Positions 27,362 to 37,553 of a stretch of DNA of 64,000 bases are shown here, piece by piece (within the stretch, counting starts at the first letter, position 1; each line of letters starts with the position of its first letter). The notes below the pieces were generated by a model. It did no database searches. It was not told the origin of the DNA and saw only the letters and a list, made by a program, of their open reading frames with translations. A program made the translations under genes and the position numbers. This DNA comes from Sphingomonas sp. S2-65 (GTDB lineage: Bacteria; Pseudomonadota; Alphaproteobacteria; Sphingomonadales; Sphingomonadaceae). Location: the NCBI RefSeq assembly GCF_021513175.1, contig NZ_CP090953.1:1421001-1485000 (forward strand). Direction: 5' to 3'.

Positions 27362-27386
27362 AACGTGAAGGATTGATTTTGGTTCC
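27362..27386 (-). promoter_or_regulatory. putative EcfG (general stress) promoter
   Basis: On the minus strand, GGAAC (27386-27382), 16 bases, CGTT (27365-27362). This exactly matches the alphaproteobacterial general-stress sigma consensus GGAAC-N16/17-CGTT, directly upstream of the 27082-27351 gene. Confidence 0.7.
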
Positions 27387-27418
27387 GGTGCGCGGGTGGG
27401 TCGAGCAGGCTGCCATCT

Positions 27419-27449
27419 GATCGGGCAGCGGCAGTGGCGCTGCCCGATC
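27419..27449. promoter_or_regulatory. 12-bp perfect inverted repeat upstream of the glnB promoter
   Basis: GATCGGGCAGCG, 7 bases, CGCTGCCCGATC. There is no T-run on either side. The centre lies about 100 bases before the predicted glnB transcription start, where NtrC-type activators bind, although the sequence is not a textbook NtrC site. It could also be a factor-independent hairpin. Confidence 0.5.
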
Positions 27450-27508
27450 GCTAGGCACTTGCTGTAGCCAACGGGGCGTGTAACCCAAGGGTTGCAGCCG
27501 CTGCGGGC

Positions 27509-27524
27509 CTGGCACGGTTGTTGC
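27509..27524 (+). promoter_or_regulatory. sigma-54 promoter of glnB-glnA
   Basis: CTGGCACGGTTGTTGC: TGGCAC at 27510-27515, five bases, TTGC at 27521-27524. It matches the -24/-12 consensus, 45 bases before the glnB start. It implies RpoN-dependent, nitrogen-responsive transcription. Confidence 0.85.
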
Positions 27525-27565
27525 GATACGCGCGTTGGGGGTAGCGCCTCGGATCCTGGGGGTAG

Positions 27566-27907
<342 letters not shown>

Positions 27908-27999
27908 CGGGTACCCTCGCAGAGGCGAATGCTGCACCTGCACAAGCAACAAAATTGCCCGATTCGACGGGCACACGAAAGAGAGCGAAAGGGCTTACC

Positions 28000-29412
28000 A
28001 TGGCGAACTCGGCCAGCGATATCCTCAAGATGATCAAGGACCAGGAGATCGAATGGATCGATCTCCGCTTCACCGACCCCAAGGGCAAGTGGCAACATCT
28101 GACCATGGTCGCGTCGGTGATCGGTGAGGACGAGCTGACCGATGGCCTGATGTTCGACGGCTCCTCGATCGAGGGCTGGAAGGCGATCAACGAGTCCGAC
28201 ATGGTGCTCAAGCCCGATCTGGACGCGGTGTGGTCCGATCCGTTCTCGGCCACGCCGATGCTGATCCTGGTGTGCGACATCGTCGAGCCGTCGACCGGCG
28301 AGCTCTACACCCGCGATCCGCGCTCGACCGCCAAGCGTTCGGAAGCCTATCTCCAGTCGCTGGGCATCGGCGACACCGTTTATGTCGGACCCGAAGCCGA
28401 GTTCTTCATGTTCGACGACGTGCGCTTCGAGAACAGCTATTCCACCAGCTATTACGCGATCGACGATATCGAATTGCCGGGCAATTCGGGCCGCGAGTAT
28501 GAAGCCGGCAACATGGGGCATCGTCCCCGCGCCAAGGGCGGCTATTTCCCGGTCGCGCCGGTCGACAGCGCCGTCGACATTCGCGGCGAGATGGTCTCGA
28601 CGATGCTCGAAATGGGCCTGCCCTGCGACAAGCATCACCACGAAGTCGCCGCCGCGCAGCACGAGCTGGGCCTGACCTATGGCACGCTGGTGCAGACCGC
28701 CGACCGCATGCAGATCTACAAGTATGTCGTGCACCAGGTCGCGCATGCCTATGGCAAGACCGCGACCTTCATGCCCAAGCCGATCAAGGAGGATAACGGC
28801 TCGGGCATGCACACCCACTTCTCGATCTGGGACAAGGGCAACCCGCTGTTCGCCGGCAACGGCTATGCGGGCCTGTCCGACATGTGCCTGTATTTCATCG
28901 GCGGCGTGATCAAGCACGCCAAGGCGCTGAACGCCTTCACCAACCCGTCGACCAACAGCTACAAGCGACTGGTCCCGGGCTATGAAGCGCCGGTGCTGCT
29001 GGCCTATTCGAGCCGCAACCGCTCGGCATCGTGCCGCATCCCGTACGGTGCAGGCAGCAAGGCAAAGCGCGTCGAGTTCCGCTTCCCGGACGCGCTCGCC
29101 AACCCGTATCTCTGCTATGCGGCGCTGCTGATGGCGGGACTGGACGGCATCCAGAACAAGATCCATCCGGGCGATCCGATGGACAAGAACCTGTACGATC
29201 TGCCGCCGGCCGAGCTGGAGCAGGTGCCGACGGTGTGCGCATCGCTGCGTGAAGCGCTGGACAGCCTCGAAGCCGATATGGACTTCCTGCTGAAGGGCGA
29301 CGTGTTCACCCGCGACCAGATCGAGGCCTATGTCGAAATCAAGCGTGCCGACGTGGCACGTTGGGAGATGACGCCGAGCCCGGTCGAGTACGACATGTAC
29401 TACAGCGCGTAA
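28000..29412 (+). CDS. glnA: glutamine synthetase type I
   Basis: ATP-dependent synthesis of glutamine from glutamate and ammonium, forming a dodecamer. It is 470 aa from the ATG at 28000 ([21 protein letters not shown] upstream); the longer frame runs back into glnB. It shows [42 protein letters not shown] and the adenylylation site Tyr399 in KNLYDLPP, so GlnE control is expected alongside PII. It is followed by a strong terminator. Confidence 0.98.
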   Translation: MANSASDILKMIKDQEIEWIDLRFTDPKGKWQHLTMVASVIGEDELTDGLMFDGSSIEGWKAINESDMVLKPDLDAVWSDPFSATPMLILVCDIVEPSTGELYTRDPRSTAKRSEAYLQSLGIGDTVYVGPEAEFFMFDDVRFENSYSTSYYAIDDIELPGNSGREYEAGNMGHRPRAKGGYFPVAPVDSAVDIRGEMVSTMLEMGLPCDKHHHEVAAAQHELGLTYGTLVQTADRMQIYKYVVHQVAHAYGKTATFMPKPIKEDNGSGMHTHFSIWDKGNPLFAGNGYAGLSDMCLYFIGGVIKHAKALNAFTNPSTNSYKRLVPGYEAPVLLAYSSRNRSASCRIPYGAGSKAKRVEFRFPDALANPYLCYAALLMAGLDGIQNKIHPGDPMDKNLYDLPPAELEQVPTVCASLREALDSLEADMDFLLKGDVFTRDQIEAYVEIKRADVARWEMTPSPVEYDMYYSA

Positions 29413-29433
29413 GCAGGCCGGATTTACGATCGA

Positions 29434-29470
29434 GAGGCGCTTCGGCTCATGCCGGGGCGCCTCTTTCTTC
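29434..29470 (+). terminator. rho-independent terminator of glnB-glnA
   Basis: GAGGCGC (29434-29440) pairs with GCGCCTC (29457-29463), followed by TTTCTT. It lies 21 bases after the glnA stop. Confidence 0.85.
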
Positions 29471-29714
29471 GATGTGCCAACTTGCCGGAGGGGGCTGGCA
29501 GAAAATCCTTAACCCCCCGCTGCTAGCGCCAAGCTATGTATCCGAAGTTGCAGCCTTCTTTCTGCGCGAACGAGCCGCCACCCCTTCCTTCGCACATCCT
29601 GGACCTGACGCGTCGCGGTCTTCGGCTTCGACACAGGCGCAGTAGCCCTGCAAGTGCGTCGGCTGGGCGTCGGGGCCGCCGATGAAGCGATTACCAGAAA
29701 TCGCCAGGGAAAGG
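29471..29714. other. non-coding stretch after the glnA terminator
   Basis: No credible gene, repeat or RNA fold was identified between the glnA terminator and the convergent hybrid kinase. Frames here lack ribosome sites. Confidence 0.4.
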
Positions 29715-32700
29715 TTACACCGGCTCCGCGGTTAGCGGTGTCCTCTCACTTACCGAACGCAACGTCCTGGCAAGCTCGTCGACTGAATAAGGCTTGCGCA
29801 GCAAGTCGAACCCGCGCGTTCCACTCTCCGCCAGGATGTGGCTATATCCACTGGTCAGCACGATCGGCAGCGCGGGATAGAGCCCCCGGATATCGTCGGC
29901 CAGTTCCAGACCCGACCGGCCGGGCATCACCACATCAGTGAAGACCGCGTCGTAGAGGTGCGCCGCCCGGCCCAGTTCCGCCAAGGCGGCTTCCGCCGTC
30001 GGCACCCAGTGCGAGCCATAGCCGAGCTCCGCGAGCGCACTGGTGGCGAACTCGCCGACTTCCTTGTTATCCTCGACGACCAGGATGCACGCGCCGGCTT
30101 CCAATGGCCTGCCGACCGGCGCGGACACCTCGTCCTCTCCACCGGGTGGAACTGTCTGGGGCAAGTAGAGCGTGAAGGTAGCGCCTTGACCCGGCGCGCT
30201 GTCCACCACCACTTCGCCCCCCGACTGCTTGGCGAAGCCGAACACCTGGCTGAGGCCCAAGCCAGTACCGTGACCGACGCTCTTCGTCGTGAAAAACGGC
30301 TCGAAGATGTGCTCGATCTTGTCGGCGGCGATCCCGCTGCCGGTGTCCTGGAGCGAAATGGCGATGGCCGACATCGTCCGCGTGGGGTGACGGCGCATCG
30401 CCGGCAAGGCTTCGACCTGTTCGACGGTTATGGTCAGCGTCCCGGCACCGTCCATCGCATCGCGCGCGTTGACTGCGATGTTCACGATCGCAGTGTCGAA
30501 CTGGCTGGGATCGGCGTTCACCCAGCATGGTGCCTCGGGCATCGCGTAGCGCACCTCCATCCGAGATCCGGCAAGAGTGCCCAGCATGTCCTTCAGCTCG
30601 CCGATGCTGGCGACAGCGTCGAATATCTCCGGCTCAAGCGTCTGGCGCCGGGCGAAGGCGAGCAACTGGCTGGTGAGCCGGGTAGCACGATCGGCGGTGT
30701 CGGCGATCGCATCGACATAGCGGACACGCTTAGCCTCGGTCAGGCTGGGGCGGCGCAGCAAGTCCACCGATCCGCGGATCACGGTCAGCAGATTGTTGAA
30801 ATCATGGGCGACGCTGCCGGTCAGCTGGCCCACGGCTTCGACCTTGTGTGCCTGACGCAGCGCTTCTTCGGTCTGGCGCAACGTCTCCTGCTGCGCGCGT
30901 TCGGCAGTCATGTCGCGGCCAGTCAGGAAGACTAGATTGCCACTCACCGCCGCGACCCACGCGACATGATGGACGGCTCCGGTCCTGTGCAGATGCCGCA
31001 CTTCGAAGGCGAAGCCCGGGGCAGCATCGGCATCCATTGCCGCCAGAGCACTTTCGATCTTCACGCGATCTTCTGGATGCACCAAATCGACGAAGGTCGC
31101 CCCCTCCACCTCGACCGGCGCAAAGCCCAGCGTCTGGCTCCAGGCGGCGTTCGCTTCGCGGACGACCCAGTCGGACGAAATCGCCGCCTGGAGATCGGGC
31201 GAGAAACGCCAGAGCCGATCGAGTTCGGCCGCACTCTCCTCCAGGCTGGCCTGCATGCGCCGTTCGGCGGCGACACGCTCGGTCTGATCAAGCATCGCGC
31301 CAACCATGCGGATCGCGCGCCCGTCTTCATTGCGGATCACATAGCCGCGGTCGCGCACGTCGGCATAGCTGCCATCCGACCGGCGAAAGCGATATTCGCC
31401 GATCCAGTCGCTCCCCTCGCCATCGATCACTTCATGGATGGCGTGATCGACACGCGCACGATCTTCGGGATGGATCTGCTCGATCCACCAGCTGCCGCTC
31501 GGCACGACGTCTTCGGGCTGATGGCCATAGGCGGTGTGCAGCGCCTCGTTCCACGCGACGCGGTCCGCGGTCAGGTCCCAGTCCCAGATGGCGTCGTTGG
31601 TCGCCCGGCCGGCAAGGCGCAGGCGCTCTTCGGTCTCCTGGACCCGAAGCTGCGCCAGCCGCTCCTTGGTGACATCCTGAACGGTGCCGACCAGGCGCAG
31701 CGGCTGCCCGTCCTCGAAGTAGGCCTGCCCGCGCGCAGACACATAACGCAGCCGGCCATCCTCGATGCCGATGGTGCGGTACTCGGTTTCAAAGGTTCCC
31801 GGACCGCTCGCGTCGAGCGCGGCCACGACGTCGGCGTCGGCACGCGCACGATCGTCAGGATGTACCCCGCGAAGAAAGGCCTCTTCATAGCTCACCGGTG
31901 TGCCCGGACGGAGCCCGAACAGCTCGCGGCAGCGATCGTCCCATTCGAGCAGATTCTCGGGAATCCGGTAGTCGAAGGTGCCTAGCCGCGCAGCGCGTGT
32001 GGCAACTGCGACACGTTCCCGGCTGAGTTCCAGCGCGCGCCGGGTGGCATGCTCGTCCGTGATGTCGCGCAGCGCCTTGACGAAGCCTGGGCCGGCGGTG
32101 CCGGACAGGGGCGTGAGCGCGCCATGCGCATAGAAACAGCTGCCGTCCTTCCGCAGGTGCCACCGCTCGTCGGAGGCGCGGCCCTGACTGCGGGCCGTGG
32201 CCATCTCGTGCTCCGGGACGCCCGCGGCACGATCCTCCGGCGTGAACAGCCGCTCGGCGGAGCGGCCGAGCATCTCGTTTTCGGTCCAGCCGAAGATCGT
32301 CTCGGCACCCTTGTTCCAGCTGGTGACGTTCCCGTCCTCGTCGAAGGCGAAGATGGCGCTGTCGATCGCGGAGTCGACGATCGAACGGTACCGGTCGCGT
32401 GCTGCTTCGGCTTCGCGTGCAGCCTCCGACCGGGCCAGCGCGTCCTCACGGCGCTCCAACGCAAGCCGCAGCTCGAGCAGGGAAACCACTTGCTGACCCA
32501 GCTGCCGCAGGATGTCCTGCTGCGCGGCATCCAGTCCCCCGGGGCGGGGCGCCGTGTCGATCGCGCACAGGCTTCCCAGCGCGACGCCCGCGGCCGTGAC
32601 CAGCGGCACCCCGGCATAGAAACGAATGTGGGGCGCCTGAGTGACCAGCGACATCGCCGCTGTGCGTGGATCACGTGACAGGTCTTCGATCTGGAAGATG

Positions 32701-32936
32701 TCGCGCTGACGAATGGCCAGCGCGCAGACCGACGTGTCGATGCCGGTCTCGCCAGCGCTCGTGCCCACCTTCGCCTTGAACCATTGGCGATCTTCGTCGA
32801 CCAGGCTGATCAAGGCGATCGGCACCTGACAGATCGTCTGCACCAGCGCGACGATCTGATCGAAATGCGGCTCCGGCGGGGTGTCCAGGATGTTGAACCG
32901 CCGCAGGGCGCTCAGGCGTTCATGTTCATTCGGCAT
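29715..32936 (-). CDS. hybrid sensor histidine kinase (GAF-PAS4-HisKA-HATPase-REC)
   Basis: A 1073-aa soluble hybrid kinase. An N-terminal GAF-like domain (about 20-165, with WFKAKVGTSAGETGIDTSVCA split over the usual loop) is followed by four PAS domains (about 180-300, 305-425, 430-555, 560-685). The dimerisation/phosphoacceptor helix has GSVAHDFNNLLTVIRGSVDL and the ATPase domain has NIAVNARDAM, DTGSGI and GTGLGLSQVFG. The C-terminal receiver (about 945-1060) has VVEDN, a phospho-Asp in AVFTDVVMPGRSG and the final Lys in LLRKPYS. This design resembles light- or redox-sensing hybrid kinases, but no flavin-type GXNCRFLQ motif is seen, so the signal is unknown. It is an orphan, with no adjacent regulator. 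Confidence 0.9.
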   Translation of the reverse strand: MPNEHERLSALRRFNILDTPPEPHFDQIVALVQTICQVPIALISLVDEDRQWFKAKVGTSAGETGIDTSVCALAIRQRDIFQIEDLSRDPRTAAMSLVTQAPHIRFYAGVPLVTAAGVALGSLCAIDTAPRPGGLDAAQQDILRQLGQQVVSLLELRLALERREDALARSEAAREAEAARDRYRSIVDSAIDSAIFAFDEDGNVTSWNKGAETIFGWTENEMLGRSAERLFTPEDRAAGVPEHEMATARSQGRASDERWHLRKDGSCFYAHGALTPLSGTAGPGFVKALRDITDEHATRRALELSRERVAVATRAARLGTFDYRIPENLLEWDDRCRELFGLRPGTPVSYEEAFLRGVHPDDRARADADVVAALDASGPGTFETEYRTIGIEDGRLRYVSARGQAYFEDGQPLRLVGTVQDVTKERLAQLRVQETEERLRLAGRATNDAIWDWDLTADRVAWNEALHTAYGHQPEDVVPSGSWWIEQIHPEDRARVDHAIHEVIDGEGSDWIGEYRFRRSDGSYADVRDRGYVIRNEDGRAIRMVGAMLDQTERVAAERRMQASLEESAAELDRLWRFSPDLQAAISSDWVVREANAAWSQTLGFAPVEVEGATFVDLVHPEDRVKIESALAAMDADAAPGFAFEVRHLHRTGAVHHVAWVAAVSGNLVFLTGRDMTAERAQQETLRQTEEALRQAHKVEAVGQLTGSVAHDFNNLLTVIRGSVDLLRRPSLTEAKRVRYVDAIADTADRATRLTSQLLAFARRQTLEPEIFDAVASIGELKDMLGTLAGSRMEVRYAMPEAPCWVNADPSQFDTAIVNIAVNARDAMDGAGTLTITVEQVEALPAMRRHPTRTMSAIAISLQDTGSGIAADKIEHIFEPFFTTKSVGHGTGLGLSQVFGFAKQSGGEVVVDSAPGQGATFTLYLPQTVPPGGEDEVSAPVGRPLEAGACILVVEDNKEVGEFATSALAELGYGSHWVPTAEAALAELGRAAHLYDAVFTDVVMPGRSGLELADDIRGLYPALPIVLTSGYSHILAESGTRGFDLLRKPYSVDELARTLRSVSERTPLTAEPV

Positions 32937-33099
32937 GTCGTGCTGCGTGAGGACCCCGGGAACCCGTGGGTGGGGGTTCTAATCCCGAACCGCTTAGAAC
33001 AGCCACGCAGTGCGCTCAAGCGGCCATGCACGTCGACCTCATTGAAGCCGGGTCGAGAGCGCATACCTACGCCTGCTCAATTGCAACGGAGCTTTCCGA

Positions 33100-34217
<1,118 letters not shown>

Positions 34218-34220
34218 CCT

Positions 34221-35192
34221 TCACGGCATCAACAGCGTCGAGCCCGTCGTGTCGCCCGCTTCGAGCGCACGATGGGCTTCGGCGGCATCCTCCAAGGCGA
34301 AACGCTGGCCGATCTCGGCGCGAACCTTTCCCGCTTCGAGCAGAGCGAAGAGGCGCCCCACGCCCGCGGCGCGCTCTTCGGGCGTGACGTAATAGTCGTA
34401 CAGCTTGGGGCGGGTGACGAAGAGCGAGCCATGGTCGTTGAGCGCGCCTAGCCGGACGCCCTCGACCGGGCCGCTGGCGTTGCCGTAGCTGACCACCAGC
34501 CCGCGGCGGGCACACGCCTGGAGCGAGGTCTGCCAGGTTGCCGCGCCGACGCCGTCGAATACCACCGGCACGCCGTCCCCGCCGGTGATCTCACGCACCC
34601 GGGCCGCGACGTCGTCGGTCCGCGAGAGCAGGACGTGATCCGCGCCCGCCGCCTGCGCGACCGCCACTTTATCCGGGCGGCCGACCGTGCCGATCACGGT
34701 CGCTCCCACCGCCTTTAGCCATTGGACCAGTATCTGCCCGACCCCGCCCGCGGCGGCGTGCACCAGCACGGTCCAGCCCGGCTGCACCTTGGCGGCACGT
34801 TCCACCATGAACTCGACGGTGCAGCCCTTGAGCATCGCCGCTGCCGCGACGCTCTCGTTGACGCCGGAGGGCAGTTTGAAAAGGCTGGCGGCGGCGACAT
34901 TGCGGGCCGTGGCATAGGCGCCGATCGCGCCGAAGGTGGCCGCGCGGTCGCCGACTTCCAGGCCGGCGACGCCCTCGCCTACCGCTTCGACTACCCCGGC
35001 GGCTTCGACGCCCAATCCGCTAGGCAAGGGCACGGTGTACAGGCCGGAGCGGTGGTAGGTGTCGATGAAGTTGAGCCCCACCGCGGTGTTGCGCATCCGC
35101 ACTTCGCCCGGTGCGGGATCGGGCAGGTCGACATCGATCCAATCGATCACTTCCGGCCCGCCGGTCCGCTCGATCCTTGCCGCCCGTACCAT
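34221..35192 (-). CDS. qor: NADPH:quinone oxidoreductase, zinc-free MDR family
   Basis: A 323-aa medium-chain dehydrogenase/reductase of the Qor/zeta-crystallin type. It has GLNFIDTYHRSGLY near residues 39-52, the nucleotide-binding AAAGGVGQILVQWLKA, and GATVIGTVGRPDK. No structural zinc-binding Cys cluster is present, as expected for quinone reductases. It would reduce quinones with NADPH, a detoxification role. The start has GGAG upstream. It is convergent with the broken ene-reductase (three-base gap), another enzyme acting on electrophiles. Confidence 0.92.
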   Translation of the reverse strand: MVRAARIERTGGPEVIDWIDVDLPDPAPGEVRMRNTAVGLNFIDTYHRSGLYTVPLPSGLGVEAAGVVEAVGEGVAGLEVGDRAATFGAIGAYATARNVAAASLFKLPSGVNESVAAAAMLKGCTVEFMVERAAKVQPGWTVLVHAAAGGVGQILVQWLKAVGATVIGTVGRPDKVAVAQAAGADHVLLSRTDDVAARVREITGGDGVPVVFDGVGAATWQTSLQACARRGLVVSYGNASGPVEGVRLGALNDHGSLFVTRPKLYDYYVTPEERAAGVGRLFALLEAGKVRAEIGQRFALEDAAEAHRALEAGDTTGSTLLMP

Positions 35193-35260
35193 GCCGCTTC
35201 TCCGTCCCGCCTAAATCGCCGCGTTCCATAGGATATCGAGCGACCGCACTACCAGCACGA

Positions 35261-35473
35261 TCAGTGCACCGTGCCGATCGCGCGGGGGATCGACATCAGC
35301 AGCACCAGCCGCTCGATCTGACGCCAGCGGCAGAAATGGATGTGGTTGCCGAGATCGCGGCTGCGGTCGGCACGCGCCGCCGCCTCGGAGCCGGCACTCT
35401 CGCCGAAAGCGCGGATCAACTCGCTGGCATCGGCCACTTCGCGCACGTCGCCAAGATAAGGCAGGTAGTTCAT
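35261..35473 (-). CDS. small conserved-looking protein, unknown function
   Basis: A 70-aa cytoplasmic protein starting at 35473 (MNYLPYLGDVREVADASELI) with GGAG five bases upstream; the longer frame upstream is unrelated sequence. A charged helical middle leads to NHIHFCRWRQIERLVLLM and a C-terminal GTVH. I recall similar unnamed proteins in sphingomonads, but no function is known. It lies 68 bases upstream of qor on the same strand, and could be cotranscribed. Confidence 0.65.
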   Translation of the reverse strand: MNYLPYLGDVREVADASELIRAFGESAGSEAAARADRSRDLGNHIHFCRWRQIERLVLLMSIPRAIGTVH

Positions 35474-35620
35474 GATCACTCCGGCACGCCCGGCCACCCG
35501 GGACCGGCACAGGCAGGTCTGCCACAAAGATCTGAAGCTTCCGCAGCCGTTCACGGTGAACCGGCGGTAACCATGGCGAGCATGGTGGCGCGGCACGCGC
35601 GGGTTCGATACAGCCATGCC

Positions 35621-35797
35621 ATGGCTATTCCCGAACCCAAGACGCCGCTCGCTGGCGGCTGTTTCCTGTCCCTTGCGATCATGATCGGCGTGGTGGTCGG
35701 CTTCACCCAGGGGCAGGCGTCGCTCGGCTTCGTGATCGGGCTGGGAGTAGGGCTGGTGCTGGCGATCGCGATCTGGCTGCGCGACCGCGCGCGTTGA
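35621..35797 (+). CDS. small two-helix membrane protein
   Basis: A 58-aa frame (MAIPEPKTPLAGGC...) with two hydrophobic segments (about 12-28 and 35-52) separated by a short TQGQASL turn and ending in WLRDRAR, a positive-inside tail. An in-frame ATG at 35573 would add 16 polar residues. Ribosome-site evidence is weak; the hairpin-like membrane topology is the main support. Confidence 0.55.
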   Translation: MAIPEPKTPLAGGCFLSLAIMIGVVVGFTQGQASLGFVIGLGVGLVLAIAIWLRDRAR

Positions 35798-35807
35798 CGC
35801 GTCAGGC

Positions 35808-36053
35808 TCAGTGTTGATCGCGTACCGCAGAGGCCTCCACGCCAACGATGATGATCGTCAGGAGGATCAACCCGGCACGGTCGGACACCTCCACCCGGAA
35901 GTTCGAGCCTTCCCAGATAATCGTGGGGTGATCGCGCATAAACTGAGCCGCATACTCACTCGCCTTGATACGCGCCGTGTTGTGATCGGGTAGCTCCTGG
36001 CCAACCTGATCGCGCATGCTGACGCCGTCGGAATAATTGAAGAAGTAACGCAT
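35808..36053 (-). CDS. DUF6894-type small protein
   Basis: An 81-aa protein with the pattern of the DUF6894 family: MRYFFNYSDG at the start, DQVGQELPDHNTARIKASEYA, and a closing FRVEVSDRAGLILLTI. The start at 36053 has GGAGG five bases upstream; the longer frame has no family match. The function of the family is not known; these small proteins are frequent in sphingomonads and rhizobia. It is divergent from a second member 304 bases away. Confidence 0.75.
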   Translation of the reverse strand: MRYFFNYSDGVSMRDQVGQELPDHNTARIKASEYAAQFMRDHPTIIWEGSNFRVEVSDRAGLILLTIIIVGVEASAVRDQH

Positions 36054-36357
36054 CTCGGCCTCCAATCTCGGAAGAGCCCCAGTGTCTCTTAGCAGCTGGC
36101 ATCCGAGTAAGCGGTCAGCGGTATTGTTCGAACGCATGAGGATGACAAAGGTCACCGCTGCGGGGAAACTAGCACATTATCGCATAATTGCAGGTTCATT
36201 ATCGACCGATGCCGAAGGCGATCGCTTCGGCTCAGCCTGGCGCTCTGTCGCGTCAGGACTTGCGCGATGGCAGCACCGCGCCACCTTCCGCTTCGTGCGA
36301 TCGTCCTAACATGTCATACATTTGGCAACTGAATGCTCGGACGTTCGATCTGCTTGG
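36054..36357. other. intergenic region between two divergent DUF6894 genes
   Basis: Less GC-rich than its surroundings. No gene, repeat or consensus promoter (including GGAAC-N16/17-CGTT) was found. It must hold the promoters for both flanking small genes; a TTGTTCGAACGC-type dyad near 36125 is the only symmetrical motif noticed. Confidence 0.4.
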
Positions 36358-36597
36358 ATGCATCGCTTTTACTTCCACTTGCACCAGTGTGGCGCCTCGT
36401 ATCCCGATGCGGAAGGGATTGAGCTTCCCTCTTTCGAAGCTGCGCTCGAAGAGGCGTTTCGCGCCGCACGGTCTCTGATGGCCAAGCAGGTGGAATCGAG
36501 TCCGCTGCGTTCGGATTGCAGGATCGAGATCGTCGACCGCTACGGTATCCTCCTCGCGACCGTGCCCTGCGAGGAGGCAATTGCCGCTCGTTCGTAG
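36358..36597 (+). CDS. DUF6894-type small protein, second copy
   Basis: A 79-aa protein beginning MHRFYFHLHQCGASYPDAEG, then IELPSFEAALEEAFRAARSL and CRIEIVDRYGILLATVP, the same layout as the divergent neighbour and as DUF6894. The identity between the two is low, so they are paralogs, not a recent duplication. The start is set by the family's M-x-R-[FY]-F-F/H opening; no strong ribosome site is visible. Confidence 0.72.
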   Translation: MHRFYFHLHQCGASYPDAEGIELPSFEAALEEAFRAARSLMAKQVESSPLRSDCRIEIVDRYGILLATVPCEEAIAARS

Positions 36598-36655
36598 CCG
36601 GGGACGAGGAACCCGCCGACTTCGCTGACTTTCATCCTTCGCCGGTTCGATTTGC

Positions 36656-37279
36656 CTAGACCAGCGAGCGGCTCATCCATGCGACGCGGCCGATCACCTC
36701 CGCTTCGCGGTGCCGGCAGAACCGTAGGGGGTAGGCCGGGTTCTCGCTGATCACGTCCAAGCCGCCCAAAGCGGGACGCAGCCGCTTGACCATCAGCGCA
36801 CCGTCGACGCGGATGACGAAGATGCCGCCGCGCGGGCGCACCTCGCAATGGTCGCGGTCGACGAGGATCTCGTCGCCATCGGCCAGGAGCGGCTCCATCG
36901 AGTCGCCTTCGACACGGATCATCGACGCGGCCTGGGGCCTGACACCGAGTTGGCGCAGCAGCGCCGGCGACAGTTCGCCCGGGCGCCGCGCCGCCTCCGC
37001 ATCGGTCAGCCTGCCCGGTCCCGCGGACGCGCCGATGTCCAGCCGGGCGATTTCCACCAGCGCCGGCACCTCCGGTCCACCCAATCGCGCCTCCGGAACG
37101 CCGAAGAAAGCGGCGAGCCGCTGGCGGTCATTCTCCGCCAGCGTCCGCGGACTGCCGCGCCGGACATATTGCTGAAGATAGGCAGGGTTGCGCCCGATCA
37201 CGCGCGACAGCTCCGCAAAGCCGATGCCGTGCTCGGCCATCAGCCCTTCGAGCGCCGCGCGTCTGCCTGCCTCATCCAT
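36656..37279 (-). CDS. S24-family (CI/LexA-like) transcriptional repressor
   Basis: A 207-aa regulator. An N-terminal helix-turn-helix (about 14-62, GIGFAELSRVIGRNPAYLQQYV) is followed by a C-terminal S24 peptidase-like domain with the nucleophile region VEGDSMEPLLADGDEI and the catalytic-type Lys in ALMVKRL. It resembles phage-type repressors that respond to stress by self-cleavage or are held by dimerisation; the usual Ala-Gly cleavage site is not obvious. A perfect palindrome (37296-37309) lies 16 bases before its start, probably its own operator. It is divergent from two small coupled genes. Confidence 0.85.
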   Translation of the reverse strand: MDEAGRRAALEGLMAEHGIGFAELSRVIGRNPAYLQQYVRRGSPRTLAENDRQRLAAFFGVPEARLGGPEVPALVEIARLDIGASAGPGRLTDAEAARRPGELSPALLRQLGVRPQAASMIRVEGDSMEPLLADGDEILVDRDHCEVRPRGGIFVIRVDGALMVKRLRPALGGLDVISENPAYPLRFCRHREAEVIGRVAWMSRSLV

Positions 37280-37295
37280 AGCCGCTCTCTAGCCA

Positions 37296-37309
37296 TAGGA
37301 AATTTCCTA
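37296..37309. promoter_or_regulatory. palindromic operator between repressor and divergent genes
   Basis: TAGGAAATTTCCTA, a perfect 14-bp palindrome, with a degenerate half-site TAGGATTT a few bases downstream (about 37316). It sits in the 91-base gap between the S24 repressor and the divergent 60-aa gene, so repressor binding here would control both directions. Confidence 0.6.
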
Positions 37310-37370
37310 GACAAGTAGGATTTGAAGAACAAAACAAGATCATATGCAGCGACTCGGCAGGAGGCAAGAA

Positions 37371-37553
37371 GTGTCGGTACAGCGCGAAATCGAGAAATAT
37401 CTGCGTCGAACCGAGATGACGGCGACGCGGTTCGGCCGGCTTGCGGTGGGCGATCCGCGGCTGGTCAAGGACCTGCGCAATGGCCGCGAGCCCAGGGCGA
37501 AGATGGTCGCACGGATCCAGGCGTTCCTCGCCGATCAAGGGGATGCACGATGA
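37371..37553 (+). CDS. small Cro-like helix-turn-helix protein
   Basis: A 60-aa basic protein read from a GTG with GGAGG six bases upstream (the upstream ATG at 37344 lacks a site). The sequence REIEKYLRRTEMTATRFGRL then DPRLVKDLRNGREPRAKMVA fits a short helix-turn-helix like those of Cro or XRE proteins, with the recognition helix in the second part. It is translationally coupled (ATGA) to the next gene. The position opposite an S24 repressor across a palindrome mirrors a phage CI/Cro switch; that role is inference. Confidence 0.7.
   Translation: MSVQREIEKYLRRTEMTATRFGRLAVGDPRLVKDLRNGREPRAKMVARIQAFLADQGDAR

Noticed and set aside
27956..27973. Hairpin TGCCCG-ATTCGA-CGGGCA between glnB and glnA as an attenuator
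   Set aside because: The stem is only six base pairs with no T-run; it is too weak to call.
29361..29645. 94-aa plus-strand frame over the glnA end
   Set aside because: It overlaps the glnA 3' end and its terminator, and has no ribosome site or family features.
32784..33099. Continuous plus-strand frame leading into the ene-reductase
   Set aside because: The frame is continuous only because of the one-base deletion; the true N-terminus (MSSTDAGVLF) is in the other frame from 33100.
35600..35630. Possible tRNA T-arm (GGGTTCGATAC)
   Set aside because: No acceptor, D or anticodon stems can be built around it.
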